Shown in pieces: positions 1 to 8,080 of a DNA stretch of 64,000 nt (the stretch's first letter is position 1; each line of letters opens with the position of its first letter). This DNA is from Nesterenkonia lutea (GTDB taxonomy: Bacteria > Actinomycetota > Actinomycetes > Actinomycetales > Micrococcaceae): positions 1,178,001 to 1,242,000 of the forward strand of contig NZ_JADBED010000001.1 of assembly GCF_014873955.1 (NCBI RefSeq), in the 5' to 3' direction. The notes beneath the pieces were generated by a model. It was given only the letters and a program-made list of their open reading frames with translations, had not been told where the DNA came from and did not search any database. Position numbers and translations under genes: made by a program.

Positions 1-1237
1 CCATGAGCGAGGACCACTCCTTGTCGAAGTCAATCAGGTTCTGGGCGATGACCTGACGCTCGGCGGAGTAGGTGCTCAGCAGCGACTCCGGACTGCGTCC
101 CTCGAGCACATGTCCCAGCTTCCAGGCGAGGTTGAACCCGTCCTGCATGGACACGTTCATGCCCTGCCCGGCCTTGGCGCTGTGCGTGTGGCAGGCGTCT
201 CCGGCGATGAACACCCGAGGAGAGCGCTCACCGGTCAGCTCTGCCGGCACGTCGTCGAACTTGTCCGTGACGCGGTGCCCGACCTCGTAGACGCTGTGCC
301 AGGCCACATGCTTCACCTCCACGGTGTAGGGGTGCATGATCCGATTGGCGTTGCCGATGATCTCTTCGATCGTGGTCTGCCGGACCTTGGCGCCCTCGCC
401 GGGCTGGACCTCTCCGAGGTCCACATACATGCGGAACAGGTGACCGCCCTCGCGAGGGATCAGCAGGATGCTGCCGCCGGAACGAGACTGGATGGCGCAT
501 TTGCGGCGGATGTCGGGGAAGTCGGTCTGCGCCAGCACGTCCATCACGCCCCAGGCATGGTTGGCCTTGTCGCCTTCCAGGCTGCGTCCGATCGCGGCGC
601 GCACTCCGCTGCGTGCGCCGTCGGCGCCGAGCACGTACTTCGCCCAGACCGTGCGCTGCCGCCCCGCCTCCGGGCCCACCGCTCGGCGCAGCGTGACCTC
701 CACAGGGTGTTCGCCCTGCTCGTGGACGGTGAGGTCCACGAACTCCCAGCCATAGTCGGGAACCATGCGCGAGGGGGAATCGGCCATCGACTCGGCGAAG
801 TAGTCCAGCACCCGTGCCTGGTTGACGATCAGGTGCGGAAACTCACTGATCCCGTGCGGGTCATCGGCCGGGCGCGCCGTGCGCACGATGTTCTCCGGCT
901 CCTCGGGATTCGGCTTCCAGAACGCCATCTCGGTGATGTGGTAGGCCTCGTTGGAGATCTCGTCGGCGAATCCGAAGGCGTTGAAGGTCTCCACGCTGCG
1001 TGCCTGGATGCCGTCGGCCTGGCCGACCTTGAGACGGCCGTCGCGCTTCTCGATGATGCGCGTGTGCACCTCGGGGAACTGAGCGAGCTGGGCGGCGGCG
1101 ATCATTCCAGCCGGGCCGGTGCCCACGATGAGCACATCCATGTGCTCGGGCAGCTGCTCCGGGCGGTTCAGGCCGATCCCTGCCGGTGCCTGGACCCGCG
1201 GATTCTGTGAGACGTAGCCGTGGTGGTGAAACTGCAT
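1..1237 (-). CDS. FAD-dependent aromatic monooxygenase, 3' end outside window
   Basis: This is a class A flavoprotein hydroxylase of the phenol 2-monooxygenase / 3-hydroxybenzoate 4-monooxygenase type, which adds a hydroxyl to a phenolic ring using NAD(P)H and O2. A dinucleotide-binding GTGPAG lies at residues 39-44, a GADG motif is mid-protein, and the flavin motif AGDACHTHSAKAGQGMN sits near residue 345. About 412 codons are present; the C-terminal part, including the expected thioredoxin-like domain, runs off the left edge. The ATG at 1237 follows GAGGAG with 7-base spacing and lies 10 bases after hpaI, so it belongs to the hpa operon. I infer it makes the catechol (homoprotocatechuate) from a hydroxyphenylacetate. 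The family assignment is firm; the substrate is inferred from position only. Confidence 0.85.
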   Translation of the reverse strand, partial: MQFHHHGYVSQNPRVQAPAGIGLNRPEQLPEHMDVLIVGTGPAGMIAAAQLAQFPEVHTRIIEKRDGRLKVGQADGIQARSVETFNAFGFADEISNEAYHITEMAFWKPNPEEPENIVRTARPADDPHGISEFPHLIVNQARVLDYFAESMADSPSRMVPDYGWEFVDLTVHEQGEHPVEVTLRRAVGPEAGRQRTVWAKYVLGADGARSGVRAAIGRSLEGDKANHAWGVMDVLAQTDFPDIRRKCAIQSRSGGSILLIPREGGHLFRMYVDLGEVQPGEGAKVRQTTIEEIIGNANRIMHPYTVEVKHVAWHSVYEVGHRVTDKFDDVPAELTGERSPRVFIAGDACHTHSAKAGQGMNVSMQDGFNLAWKLGHVLEGRSPESLLSTYSAERQVIAQNLIDFDKEWSSLM

Positions 1238-1247
1238 GATTGACTCC

Positions 1248-2033
1248 TCAGTGAGCGGAACGTGGGATGAAGTCCGCGGCGAGCTTCTCCGAGCCGCGCG
1301 CCACCAGCGAGACATCGGCGCCCACGAGGACCCACTCCGCACCGGCGCTGAGGTAGTCGCGGGCGGCGGCGGGATCGAAGGCGTTGGTGCCGGCGGTCTT
1401 GCCGGCTGCACGGGCTCCGGCGAAGGTGCTCTTGACGGCGTCGACGACCTCGGGATGTGTCTGCTGGCCGATCAGCCCCATGGAGGCCGAGAGGTCGCTG
1501 GGCCCGGCGAAGAGTCCATCAATGCCCTCGACGGCGGCGATCGACTCGGCGTTGTCCACGCCCTGGGTCGTCTCGATCTGGACGTAGACGCTCACGTGCC
1601 CCGATGCGTCGTCCAGGTAGTTCTGCACCCGGTTCCAGCGTCCGGAACGGGCCAGCGCATTGCCGATGCCCCTGCGTCCGACCGGCGGGTACTGCATGGA
1701 GGCTGCGACGTCGCGGGCCTCTTCGGCCGTGGAGATCATCGGCACCAGCAGGTTCTGCACGCCCAGGTCCAGGACCTGTTTGATGATGACCGGATCCGCC
1801 GAGGGCACCCGGACGATGGGAGTGACCGGGTATCCGGAGAGCGCGTGCAGCTGAGCGAGCACCGACTGCAGGGTGTTGGGCGCGTGCTCCATGTCGATGA
1901 GCACCACATCCAGTCCGGAGCCGGCCATGATCTCGGCCATCACCGGTGAACCGGAGCAGACCCAGCCCCCGATGAGCGCGCGGTCGGAGGTCGCGAGGTC
2001 TTCGCGCAGCGTGGGCTTCAGTTGAAGCGGCAT
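1248..2033 (-). CDS. hpaI: 4-hydroxy-2-oxo-heptanedioate aldolase HpaI
   Basis: This class II aldolase of the HpcH/HpaI family splits 4-hydroxy-2-oxoheptane-1,7-dioate into pyruvate and succinic semialdehyde, the last step of the homoprotocatechuate meta pathway. The 261-residue length matches E. coli HpaI. Visible landmarks are IDMEHAPN with the catalytic-base candidate His50, the metal ligand Glu154 in VQIET and Asp180 in GPSDLS. The start overlaps the end of hpaH by 16 bases, so it is probably translated by coupling. Context with hpaH, hpaD and hpaE makes the specific function likely rather than a generic HpcH aldolase. Confidence 0.93.
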   Translation of the reverse strand: MPLQLKPTLREDLATSDRALIGGWVCSGSPVMAEIMAGSGLDVVLIDMEHAPNTLQSVLAQLHALSGYPVTPIVRVPSADPVIIKQVLDLGVQNLLVPMISTAEEARDVAASMQYPPVGRRGIGNALARSGRWNRVQNYLDDASGHVSVYVQIETTQGVDNAESIAAVEGIDGLFAGPSDLSASMGLIGQQTHPEVVDAVKSTFAGARAAGKTAGTNAFDPAAARDYLSAGAEWVLVGADVSLVARGSEKLAADFIPRSAH

Positions 2034-2803
2034 GTCAGTGTTCCCAACTCTCCGTAGTCACAGGTCACGGTGTCCCCCGCTTCGACCCACATGGGGCGGG
2101 TGAACGATCCTGCGAGGATCAGCTCGCCGGCCTGCAGGCTGTCTCCGTGCTCGGCGAGCTTGTTCGCCAGCCAGACCACTCCCATGGCGGGGTGGTTGAG
2201 CACGGCGGCGGCCACGCCGGATTCCTCGATGGTCTCGTTGCGGTAGAGCAGCGCGGAGACCCAGCGCAGGTCCACGGCATCCGGGGCAACCGGGTTGCCG
2301 CCGTAGACCATCGCTCCCATGGCAGCGTTGTCGCTGATCGTGTCCACGATCGTGCGGCCGGTCATCTCGATCCGGCTGGAGAGGATCTCCAGCGCGGGCA
2401 CCACATAATCGGTGGCATCCAGGACGTCGAAGAGGGTGATCCCCGGCCCGGTCAGCGGCTTGCCGAGCTTGAAGGCGAGCTCCACCTCGATCCGGACATT
2501 GGAGAACCGGCTGTGCTCGATCACCGAGCCGTTCTCGTAGACCATGTCATCGAAGATGGCCCCGTAGTCGGGTTCGGTGATCCCGGTGGCCACCTGCATG
2601 ACCTTCGAGGTCAGGCCGATCTTCCGGCCCACCATCCGGCGTCCCGAGTCGACCGCGCGGCGGCGCCATTCGTTCTGCACCGCGTAGGAGTCTTCGATGG
2701 TCATCTCCGGGTGACGCGCGGTCAGCAGCGGGATCATTCCACGCTGCGCCTCGGCCTCGGCGAGCTCATCGGCGATCGCGGTGATCTGTTCCTTCTCAAG
2801 CAT
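2018..2803 (-). CDS. hpaH: 2-oxo-hept-4-ene-1,7-dioate hydratase HpaH
   Basis: This FAH-superfamily hydratase adds water to 2-oxohept-4-enedioate to give the HpaI substrate. It is 261 residues, close to the 267 of E. coli HpaH, and is recognisable from end to end: ITEPDYGAIFDDM, the metal-site segment RIEVELAFKLGKPL, ATDYVVPALEI, DTISDNAA and the C-terminal GTLTCRFN. The ATG follows GGGAG with 8-base spacing. Its end overlaps hpaI and it sits 18 bases from hpaD, all in the same leftward operon. Confidence 0.94.
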   Translation of the reverse strand: MLEKEQITAIADELAEAEAQRGMIPLLTARHPEMTIEDSYAVQNEWRRRAVDSGRRMVGRKIGLTSKVMQVATGITEPDYGAIFDDMVYENGSVIEHSRFSNVRIEVELAFKLGKPLTGPGITLFDVLDATDYVVPALEILSSRIEMTGRTIVDTISDNAAMGAMVYGGNPVAPDAVDLRWVSALLYRNETIEESGVAAAVLNHPAMGVVWLANKLAEHGDSLQAGELILAGSFTRPMWVEAGDTVTCDYGELGTLTCRFN

Positions 2804-2821
2804 GATGTGTCTCCCGACTGC

Positions 2822-3931
2822 TCAGAGCTGGTGGCCCAGCTTGTACTCGCCCTGTTTCCAGGAGGGCATGGACTCCTCATCCTGCTTGCGCGTGTAGGAG
2901 AACCCGTCAGCGCCGATGGTCACATCCATCTCCGAGGCGTCGGTGCGCTCCAGTGCAGGGACCGGGCGTCCGTGGAGATCGAGCACGGTGGAGGCCTCGG
3001 TGTACCAGGAAGGAACCACCGGGTTGCCCCACCAGTCGCGGCGCTGATTGTCGTGGACGTCCCAGGTCACCACCGGATTGTCCGGATCACCGGTGTAGTA
3101 GTCCTGGGTGTAGATCTCGATCCGGTGCCCGTCGGGGTCGCGGATGTAGAGGTAGAAGGCGTTGGAGACGCCGTGACGACCGGGGCCGCGCTCGATGTGG
3201 TCGGAGAGCCGCAGCGCGCCGAGCTTGTCGCAGATCGCCAGCACATTGTGCTTCTCGTGGGTGGCAAAGGCGACGTGGTGCATCCGTGGGCCCGCGCCGC
3301 CGGTCATGGCAGTGTCGTGCACCGTGGGCTTGCGGCGCATCCAGGCCGCGTAGGTGGTCCCGTGCTCATCCTGGATGTCCTCGGTGACGCGGAATCCCAG
3401 GTCCTCCATATAGGCCACGGCCTTGGGCACATCCGGGGTCACCTGGTTGAAGTGGTCCAGACGGACCAGAGCCCCGGGGGTGTAGAGGTCGTAGCGCCAC
3501 GCGAGTCGCTCCACGTGCTCGACGTCATGGAAGAACTCATACGGGAAGCCCAGCGGGTCCTGCACCCGGACCGAATCACCGATGCCCTTGGTGAAGCCCT
3601 CTCTGCGGCGGATGACCTCGCAGCCGAGCTCCGCGTAGAAGGCCTCGGCCCTGTCGAGGTCCTCCGGGCTGCGCACCCGGTAGGAGAAGGCGGCGACGGC
3701 GGCCTGCTCCCCGCGGCGCAGCACCAGGTTGTGGTGGATGAACTCCTCCATGGAGCGCAGGTAGATCGCGTCCTCGTCCTCGGCCGTGACGGTGAGGTCC
3801 AGCACGTCGACGTAGAAGTCCCGCGACCTTTTCAGGTCGGTGACGATGAGTTCCATATAGGCGCAGCGGAGGATGTCCGGGGCCGGGACGGAGGGAGTGG
3901 GGAAGCGCTGAGAGGTGGTCGTGTCTGTCAT
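2822..3931 (-). CDS. hpaD: Homoprotocatechuate 2,3-dioxygenase (type I extradiol)
   Basis: This enzyme opens the ring of 3,4-dihydroxyphenylacetate to 5-carboxymethyl-2-hydroxymuconate semialdehyde. The 369-residue protein is of the actinobacterial MndD/HPCD kind (Arthrobacter globiformis, Brevibacterium fuscum), not the E. coli LigB-like HpaD. All the key residues I recall for B. fuscum HPCD occur with a constant +5 offset: metal ligands His160, His219 and Glu272, second-sphere His205 (His200), Asn162, Trp197, Arg248 and Tyr262. Four vicinal-oxygen-chelate modules fit the length. MndD is Mn-dependent and HPCD is Fe-dependent, and sequence does not decide the metal. AAGGA precedes the ATG by 8 bases. 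Confidence 0.96.
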   Translation of the reverse strand: MTDTTTSQRFPTPSVPAPDILRCAYMELIVTDLKRSRDFYVDVLDLTVTAEDEDAIYLRSMEEFIHHNLVLRRGEQAAVAAFSYRVRSPEDLDRAEAFYAELGCEVIRRREGFTKGIGDSVRVQDPLGFPYEFFHDVEHVERLAWRYDLYTPGALVRLDHFNQVTPDVPKAVAYMEDLGFRVTEDIQDEHGTTYAAWMRRKPTVHDTAMTGGAGPRMHHVAFATHEKHNVLAICDKLGALRLSDHIERGPGRHGVSNAFYLYIRDPDGHRIEIYTQDYYTGDPDNPVVTWDVHDNQRRDWWGNPVVPSWYTEASTVLDLHGRPVPALERTDASEMDVTIGADGFSYTRKQDEESMPSWKQGEYKLGHQL

Positions 3932-4023
3932 CTGAAGCGTCCTTGCTCGATGTGGAGAGGGATGGAGTCGACCGGCCCGAGCCGCTCGGTGCTGCTCGAT
4001 GGGCCGGCCAGGTTCGGGCCGGG

Positions 4024-5529
4024 TCAGTCGGCCTTGCCGAAGACCGGGTTGTGGACTTCGCCGAGGTTGATGTGCACTGCCTGCTGGTCGGTGTAGAAGT
4101 CCAGCGAGCGGTAGCCGCCCTCGTGGCCCAGGCCGGAGGCCTTGACGCCGCCGAAGGGTGTGCGCAGGTCACGCACGTTGTTCGAGTTCAGCCAGACCAT
4201 GCCCGCCTGCACCGACTGCGCGAAGTTGTGCGAGCGCTTGAGGTCATTGGTCCAGATGTAGGCGGCCAGCCCATACTTGGTGTCATTGGCCAGTTCCAGC
4301 GCCTCCTCGTCGGTGTCGAACGGCGTGATGGCAACCACCGGACCGAAGATCTCCTCCTGGAAGATCCGGGCGTCGCTGGGCACGTCGGCGAACACGGTGG
4401 GGGCGATGAAGTTCCCTGTGGGGAAGTTCTCCGGCCGACCGCCGCCGGCGACCAGCCGGGCCTCCTGCTTGCCGATCTCGATGTAGCTCATCACCTTCTC
4501 GAAGTGCTCGGGGTGCACCAGCGACCCGATCTCGGTGCCCGGCTCGTGGGGGAACCCGATCTTGACCCGCTTGGCCTGCGCCGCGTAGCGCTCGATGAAC
4601 TCCTCGTACACGCTGCGCTCCACCAGGATGCGGCTGCCAGCCGTGCAGCGCTCGCCGTTCAGGGAGAAGACGCCGAAGATGGTAGCGTTGACGGCGGCCT
4701 CGAGATCCGCATCGGCGAAGACCACGGCGGGAGACTTTCCGCCCAGCTCCATGGAGAGGCCCTTCAGCGCCGGTGCCGCATTGGCGAAGATGGTCTGTCC
4801 GGTGGTGGATTCCCCGGTGAAGGAGATCAGCGGCACATCGGGATGTTTGACCAGGGCGTCACCGGCCTGCTCTCCCAGGCCGTTGACCAGGTTGAACACG
4901 CCTCTGGGAAGTCCTGCCTCTTCGAAGATCCCGGCCCATAGACCCGCGGAGAGCGGAGTGAACTCCGCGGGCTTGAGCACCACGGAGTTGCCGGCGGCCA
5001 GGGCCGGGGCGAGCTTCCAGCTCTCCAGCATGAAGGGAGTGTTCCACGGAGTGATCAGTCCGGCCACACCGATCGGCTTGCGGCTGACGTAGTTGATCTG
5101 ACGACCCGGGACCTTATAGACGTCATCGGCCTGTGCGACGACCAGGTCCGCGAAGAAGCGGAAGTTCTCTGCGGCTCGTCGGGCCTGGCCCAGCGCCTGT
5201 GTGATGGGCAGCCCGGAGTCGAAGGACTCCAGCTCGGCCAGACGGTCTCCCCGGTCCTCGACCAGATCCGCGACGCGATGGAGCACGCGGGAGCGTTCCC
5301 GCGGGAGCATCTCCGGCCAGGGCCCGGTCTCGAAGGCCCTGCGGGCGGCCTGCACTGCCAGGTCCACGTCCGCCATGGTGCCGGCAGCGGCATGGATATA
5401 GGTCTCGTTGGTCACGGGGTTGAGCACCTCGAAGGTGCCCCCCTCCGCGGAGTCCACGAACTTGCCGTCGATGTAGTGCTGGATCCGCTCGGGCAGATCG
5501 GCGGGGACAGGTGTCTGATAGTCGCTCAT
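4024..5529 (-). CDS. hpaE: 5-carboxymethyl-2-hydroxymuconate semialdehyde dehydrogenase HpaE
   Basis: This NAD-dependent aldehyde dehydrogenase (501 residues) oxidises the HpaD product to the tricarboxylic 5-carboxymethyl-2-hydroxymuconate. The catalytic set is intact: Asn163 in TPWNTP, Glu261 in MELGGKSP and the nucleophile Cys295 in NGERCTAGSR. The FTGESTTGQ cofactor loop and the late EEIFGPVV and FGGVKASG motifs are present. AAGGAG lies 11 bases before the ATG. Its position between hpaD and the regulator supports the HpaE assignment. The 92-base gap to hpaD holds GC-rich complementary segments that could form an intercistronic hairpin. Confidence 0.92.
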   Translation of the reverse strand: MSDYQTPVPADLPERIQHYIDGKFVDSAEGGTFEVLNPVTNETYIHAAAGTMADVDLAVQAARRAFETGPWPEMLPRERSRVLHRVADLVEDRGDRLAELESFDSGLPITQALGQARRAAENFRFFADLVVAQADDVYKVPGRQINYVSRKPIGVAGLITPWNTPFMLESWKLAPALAAGNSVVLKPAEFTPLSAGLWAGIFEEAGLPRGVFNLVNGLGEQAGDALVKHPDVPLISFTGESTTGQTIFANAAPALKGLSMELGGKSPAVVFADADLEAAVNATIFGVFSLNGERCTAGSRILVERSVYEEFIERYAAQAKRVKIGFPHEPGTEIGSLVHPEHFEKVMSYIEIGKQEARLVAGGGRPENFPTGNFIAPTVFADVPSDARIFQEEIFGPVVAITPFDTDEEALELANDTKYGLAAYIWTNDLKRSHNFAQSVQAGMVWLNSNNVRDLRTPFGGVKASGLGHEGGYRSLDFYTDQQAVHINLGEVHNPVFGKAD

Positions 5530-5596
5530 CGGGGTTCTTCTCCTTCTAGCGCGGGACGCACTGGGGTCAGCGGTGTCGGTGAGAGGTCAGTGTGCA

Positions 5597-5623
5597 GTCA
5601 GCAAGGTCAGCAAAGTCAGCAAG
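5597..5623. repeat. Three 9-bp tandem repeats GTCAGCAA(G/A)
   Basis: Three direct copies of GTCAGCAAG, GTCAGCAAA and GTCAGCAAG lie head to tail just beyond the stop codon of the GntR-type regulator, in the short gap before hpaE. They could be replication slippage or a small regulatory repeat; nothing further can be said from sequence. Confidence 0.7.
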
Positions 5624-5626
5624 GGG

Positions 5627-6304
5627 TCAGGGTGCGGTGACAGCGGCGTGGTGGCCCTGTTCGCGGTAGGCCTCGACAGTGCGCCATTTGTGCCGGCGCA
5701 CCGCCATCTCGATCTCCAGCGGTTCAGCCCGCGCCCGGATCAGCTGCAGGATCTCGTCGTGCTCCTGCACCGAGCGGGGTGCGCGGTCCGGCACGAAGCT
5801 GAAGGTGGAGCTGCGCAGTCCAGCCATCCGGTTCCATCCGCGGTCGGCGAGCTCAGCGATATGCGGGTTCGGACAGCGCTGGAAGAGCGCCCGGTGGAAC
5901 TTCTCGTTCAGCGAGGTGAACACGACCGGGTCGAAGTTCTCCAGCATGGCGCGCATCTGGTCGTTGATCGATTGCGCCTGCGCGAGGTCCGCCTCGGACA
6001 TCTGCGGCAGCGCCAGCGCCGTGGCGGCTCCTTCGAGGACGCCGAGGGTCTGCATCGTGTCGATGTACTCGACGCGGTTGACCATGGCGACCCGGGCACC
6101 GACATTGCGCTCGAACTCCACCAGACCTTCGGCCTCGAGTCGGCGGACGGCCTCACGCACGGGCACCACGCTGATGCCGAGCTCCTTGGCGATCGCGCCC
6201 AGGACCAGCCGGTATCCGGGGTTGAACTCACGGCCGATGATCCGCTCCCGGATCCAGTCGTAGGTCCGTTCGGATTTGCTGATGCGCTCGTCGATGCGGA
6301 TCAC
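5627..6304 (-). CDS. GntR-family (FCD) transcriptional regulator
   Basis: This 225-residue regulator has an N-terminal winged helix (about residues 12-75, with SVVPVREAVRRLEAEGLVE) and a C-terminal FCD helical ligand domain carrying the metal-binding pattern FHRALFQRC and later QEHDEILQLI. It starts at a GTG that overlaps the stop of the upstream FAH-RraA gene (GTGA, 4 bases), so the two are co-translated. Being inside the hpa operon it is the obvious pathway-specific regulator, probably responding to a hydroxyphenylacetate or a ring-cleavage intermediate. Candidate operators lie before the operon at 7877-7905. Confidence 0.9.
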   Translation of the reverse strand: MIRIDERISKSERTYDWIRERIIGREFNPGYRLVLGAIAKELGISVVPVREAVRRLEAEGLVEFERNVGARVAMVNRVEYIDTMQTLGVLEGAATALALPQMSEADLAQAQSINDQMRAMLENFDPVVFTSLNEKFHRALFQRCPNPHIAELADRGWNRMAGLRSSTFSFVPDRAPRSVQEHDEILQLIRARAEPLEIEMAVRRHKWRTVEAYREQGHHAAVTAP

Positions 6305-7824
6305 GGGCCCTCACCTGCGGTGTCCGGGGCCTCGACGATGGTCTCCCCCTGCGCCGATCCCTGAGAGGCTCCCTGTCCCTGGGCCTCGTCGTAGCGGGCG
6401 CGCCAGGTGGAGTTCATCGGGAACAGTCCGTCCACGGGATGTCCGGCCTTGACCTGCTCCGCGATCCAGGCGTCCTCGATCTCCTTGGTCAGCGCCGCAT
6501 CGGCCACGTCCTCCGCGATCCCGGGCGGCAGGATGATGACGCCGTCGTCGTCGCCGACGATGATGTCGCCGGGCTGCACCGTGGCACCGCCGCAGGCGAT
6601 GGTCAGATCGGCGTCCCAGGGCACGTGCCTGCGACCCAGGACGGCGGGGTGGGCACCCTGGCTGAAGACCGGCAGGTCAATCTCGGCCACTGTGGAGTAG
6701 TCACGGACACCGCCGTCGGTGACGACTCCTGCGGCTCCGCGCTGCGCCGCACGCAGCGCGAGGATGTCCCCGAGGGTCCCCGAGCCGCGCTCGCCGCGCG
6801 CCTCGATCACGATGACCTCGCCCTCGGACACAGAGTCGAAGACCTGCTTCTGGGCGTTGAACCCGCCGCCGTGGGTGGCGAAGAGATCCTCGCGATTGGG
6901 GACGAAGCGCAGCGTGCGCGCGGTGCCGATCAGCTTGGTGCCCGGGCGGGTGGCACGCACGCCGTCGATGGTGACGTTGTTGTAACCGCGCTTGCGCATC
7001 TCCTGTGACAGCCCTGCCACGGGTGCCGCCTCGAGCTTGGCGCGCAGCCGCTCATCCACACCGGGGGCCGGCTTCTGCTCCTGCGGCAGTCCGGCGGCCG
7101 CGCGGGAGCCCCAGGCCTCTTCACGCTGTGTGTCGTCCACGCGGGGCAGGCTGCCCAGGGACGAGTCGAAGTCTCCGCGGCCTTCGGCCACGGGGCTGAT
7201 CAGCCGACCGCTGCTGAGTCCGCCGGGGGTGTCCACCTGGACCTCGACGACGTCGCCCGGTTCAGCCACCGATGCGCCTGCCGGTGTGCCGGTGAGAATG
7301 ATGTCTCCGGCTTCAAGGGTCAGATGCTGGGAGAGATCGGCGATCAGCTGGGTCAGCGGGAAGATCATCGTGCCTGTGGTGTCCTCCTGGACCAGCTGGC
7401 CGTTCTTCCAGGTGCGCAGGCGCAGGGACTCGGGGTCCACCCCGGCGGCGGGGATCAGGTCTGGTCCCAGGGGGGTGTAGCGGTCGCGACCCTTGTTGCG
7501 GACGTTGGAGCCCTTGTCTGCGGCGCGCAGATCGTAGAGTCCCCAATCGTTGGCAGCGGTGACGGCGCCGACGTGCGCCCAGGCATCCTCCGGGCCGATA
7601 TGGCGTCCTGTGCTGCCGATCACCAGGGCGATCTCGCCCTCGAAGGCCAGCAGCTCGGTGCCCGCGGGGCGTTCCACGGTGTCTCCCGAGGCGGCCATGG
7701 AGCTGACCGGCTTGAAGAAGTAGGAGGGGGCGTCAGGGCGGCGACCACGTTCTGCGGCGCGGGACTCGTAGCTGATGTGCACGGCGATGATCTTGCCGGG
7801 GGTGCCCAGTTTCTGTGCAGTCAT
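6301..7824 (-). CDS. Fusion of FAH-family isomerase/hydrolase with RraA-like domain
   Basis: This 507-residue two-domain protein is the first gene of the hpa operon. Residues about 15-240 form a fumarylacetoacetate-hydrolase domain with metal-site segments FEGEIALVIG and AANDWGLYDLR, followed by ILTGTPAGAS. Residues about 255-470 are an RraA/HMG-aldolase-like domain with DGGVRDYSTVAEIDLPVF, including the family RD motif. In E. coli the HpaG role (OPET decarboxylase plus isomerase) is done by two FAH domains. Here an RraA-like unit, a fold with known oxaloacetate decarboxylase and aldolase members, sits in the place of one, so I infer isomerase plus decarboxylase. The ATG at 7824 follows GAGGAG; a reading frame extending to 7902 lacks such a site. 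Confidence 0.85.
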   Translation of the reverse strand: MTAQKLGTPGKIIAVHISYESRAAERGRRPDAPSYFFKPVSSMAASGDTVERPAGTELLAFEGEIALVIGSTGRHIGPEDAWAHVGAVTAANDWGLYDLRAADKGSNVRNKGRDRYTPLGPDLIPAAGVDPESLRLRTWKNGQLVQEDTTGTMIFPLTQLIADLSQHLTLEAGDIILTGTPAGASVAEPGDVVEVQVDTPGGLSSGRLISPVAEGRGDFDSSLGSLPRVDDTQREEAWGSRAAAGLPQEQKPAPGVDERLRAKLEAAPVAGLSQEMRKRGYNNVTIDGVRATRPGTKLIGTARTLRFVPNREDLFATHGGGFNAQKQVFDSVSEGEVIVIEARGERGSGTLGDILALRAAQRGAAGVVTDGGVRDYSTVAEIDLPVFSQGAHPAVLGRRHVPWDADLTIACGGATVQPGDIIVGDDDGVIILPPGIAEDVADAALTKEIEDAWIAEQVKAGHPVDGLFPMNSTWRARYDEAQGQGASQGSAQGETIVEAPDTAGEGP

Positions 7825-7876
7825 GTGTCTCCTCGACGAGCCGGTCCGGAAGCATCCGGCGGATGATATTCCAGAT

Positions 7877-7905
7877 CGTATACGTTGTGTGATCGGTCGC
7901 ACAAC
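7877..7905. promoter_or_regulatory. Candidate operators upstream of the hpa operon
   Basis: Two adjoining dyads lie 50-80 bases before the first hpa gene. CGTATACG at 7877-7884 is a perfect 8-bp palindrome of the kind bound by GntR/FCD regulators. Immediately after, at 7884-7905, arms GTTGTG and CACAAC flank a partly symmetric centre (9 of 11 pairs match). Assignment to the operon's GntR protein, or to a second regulator, is inference. Confidence 0.45.
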
Positions 7906-8019
7906 CCCCGAGACATCCCTTCGATGGTCGGAGGGCCCGCACGTGGTCGGCGCGCGGTCGGCGCGGCAGGATTCCTGCCGCGCCGACCGTGGTGCTGTGG
8001 ATATCGGGATGCTCAGCCT

Positions 8020-8080
8020 CTCTGCGGTCCAGCCGTTCAGCTGTGCAGCCGTTCAGCCGCTCTGCGGTCCAGCCGTTCAG
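8020..8080. repeat. 40-bp-period repeat at the 3' end of the permease gene
   Basis: The 21-base unit CTCTGCGGTCCAGCCGTTCA(G) occurs at 8020-8040 and again at 8060-8080, and the 19 bases between contain a diverged copy (GTGCAGCCGTTCAGCCG). The array spans the permease stop codon at 8077-8079, so slippage here would change the length of the C-terminus. Confidence 0.75.

Noticed and set aside
110..1210. Long + strand frame over the flavin monooxygenase
   Set aside because: The minus-strand frame has clear FAD motifs, an SD and operon spacing; the + frame is its shadow.
2147..4096. A 649-codon open frame on the + strand antisense to hpaH and hpaD
   Set aside because: It mirrors two strongly supported catabolic genes, is Val/Gly/His-rich with no domain, and arises from codon bias in high-GC DNA.
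7825..7902. N-terminal extension of the FAH-RraA protein
   Set aside because: It has no SD at its start, covers the candidate operator and adds residues unlike FAH proteins; ATG 7824 has GAGGAG.
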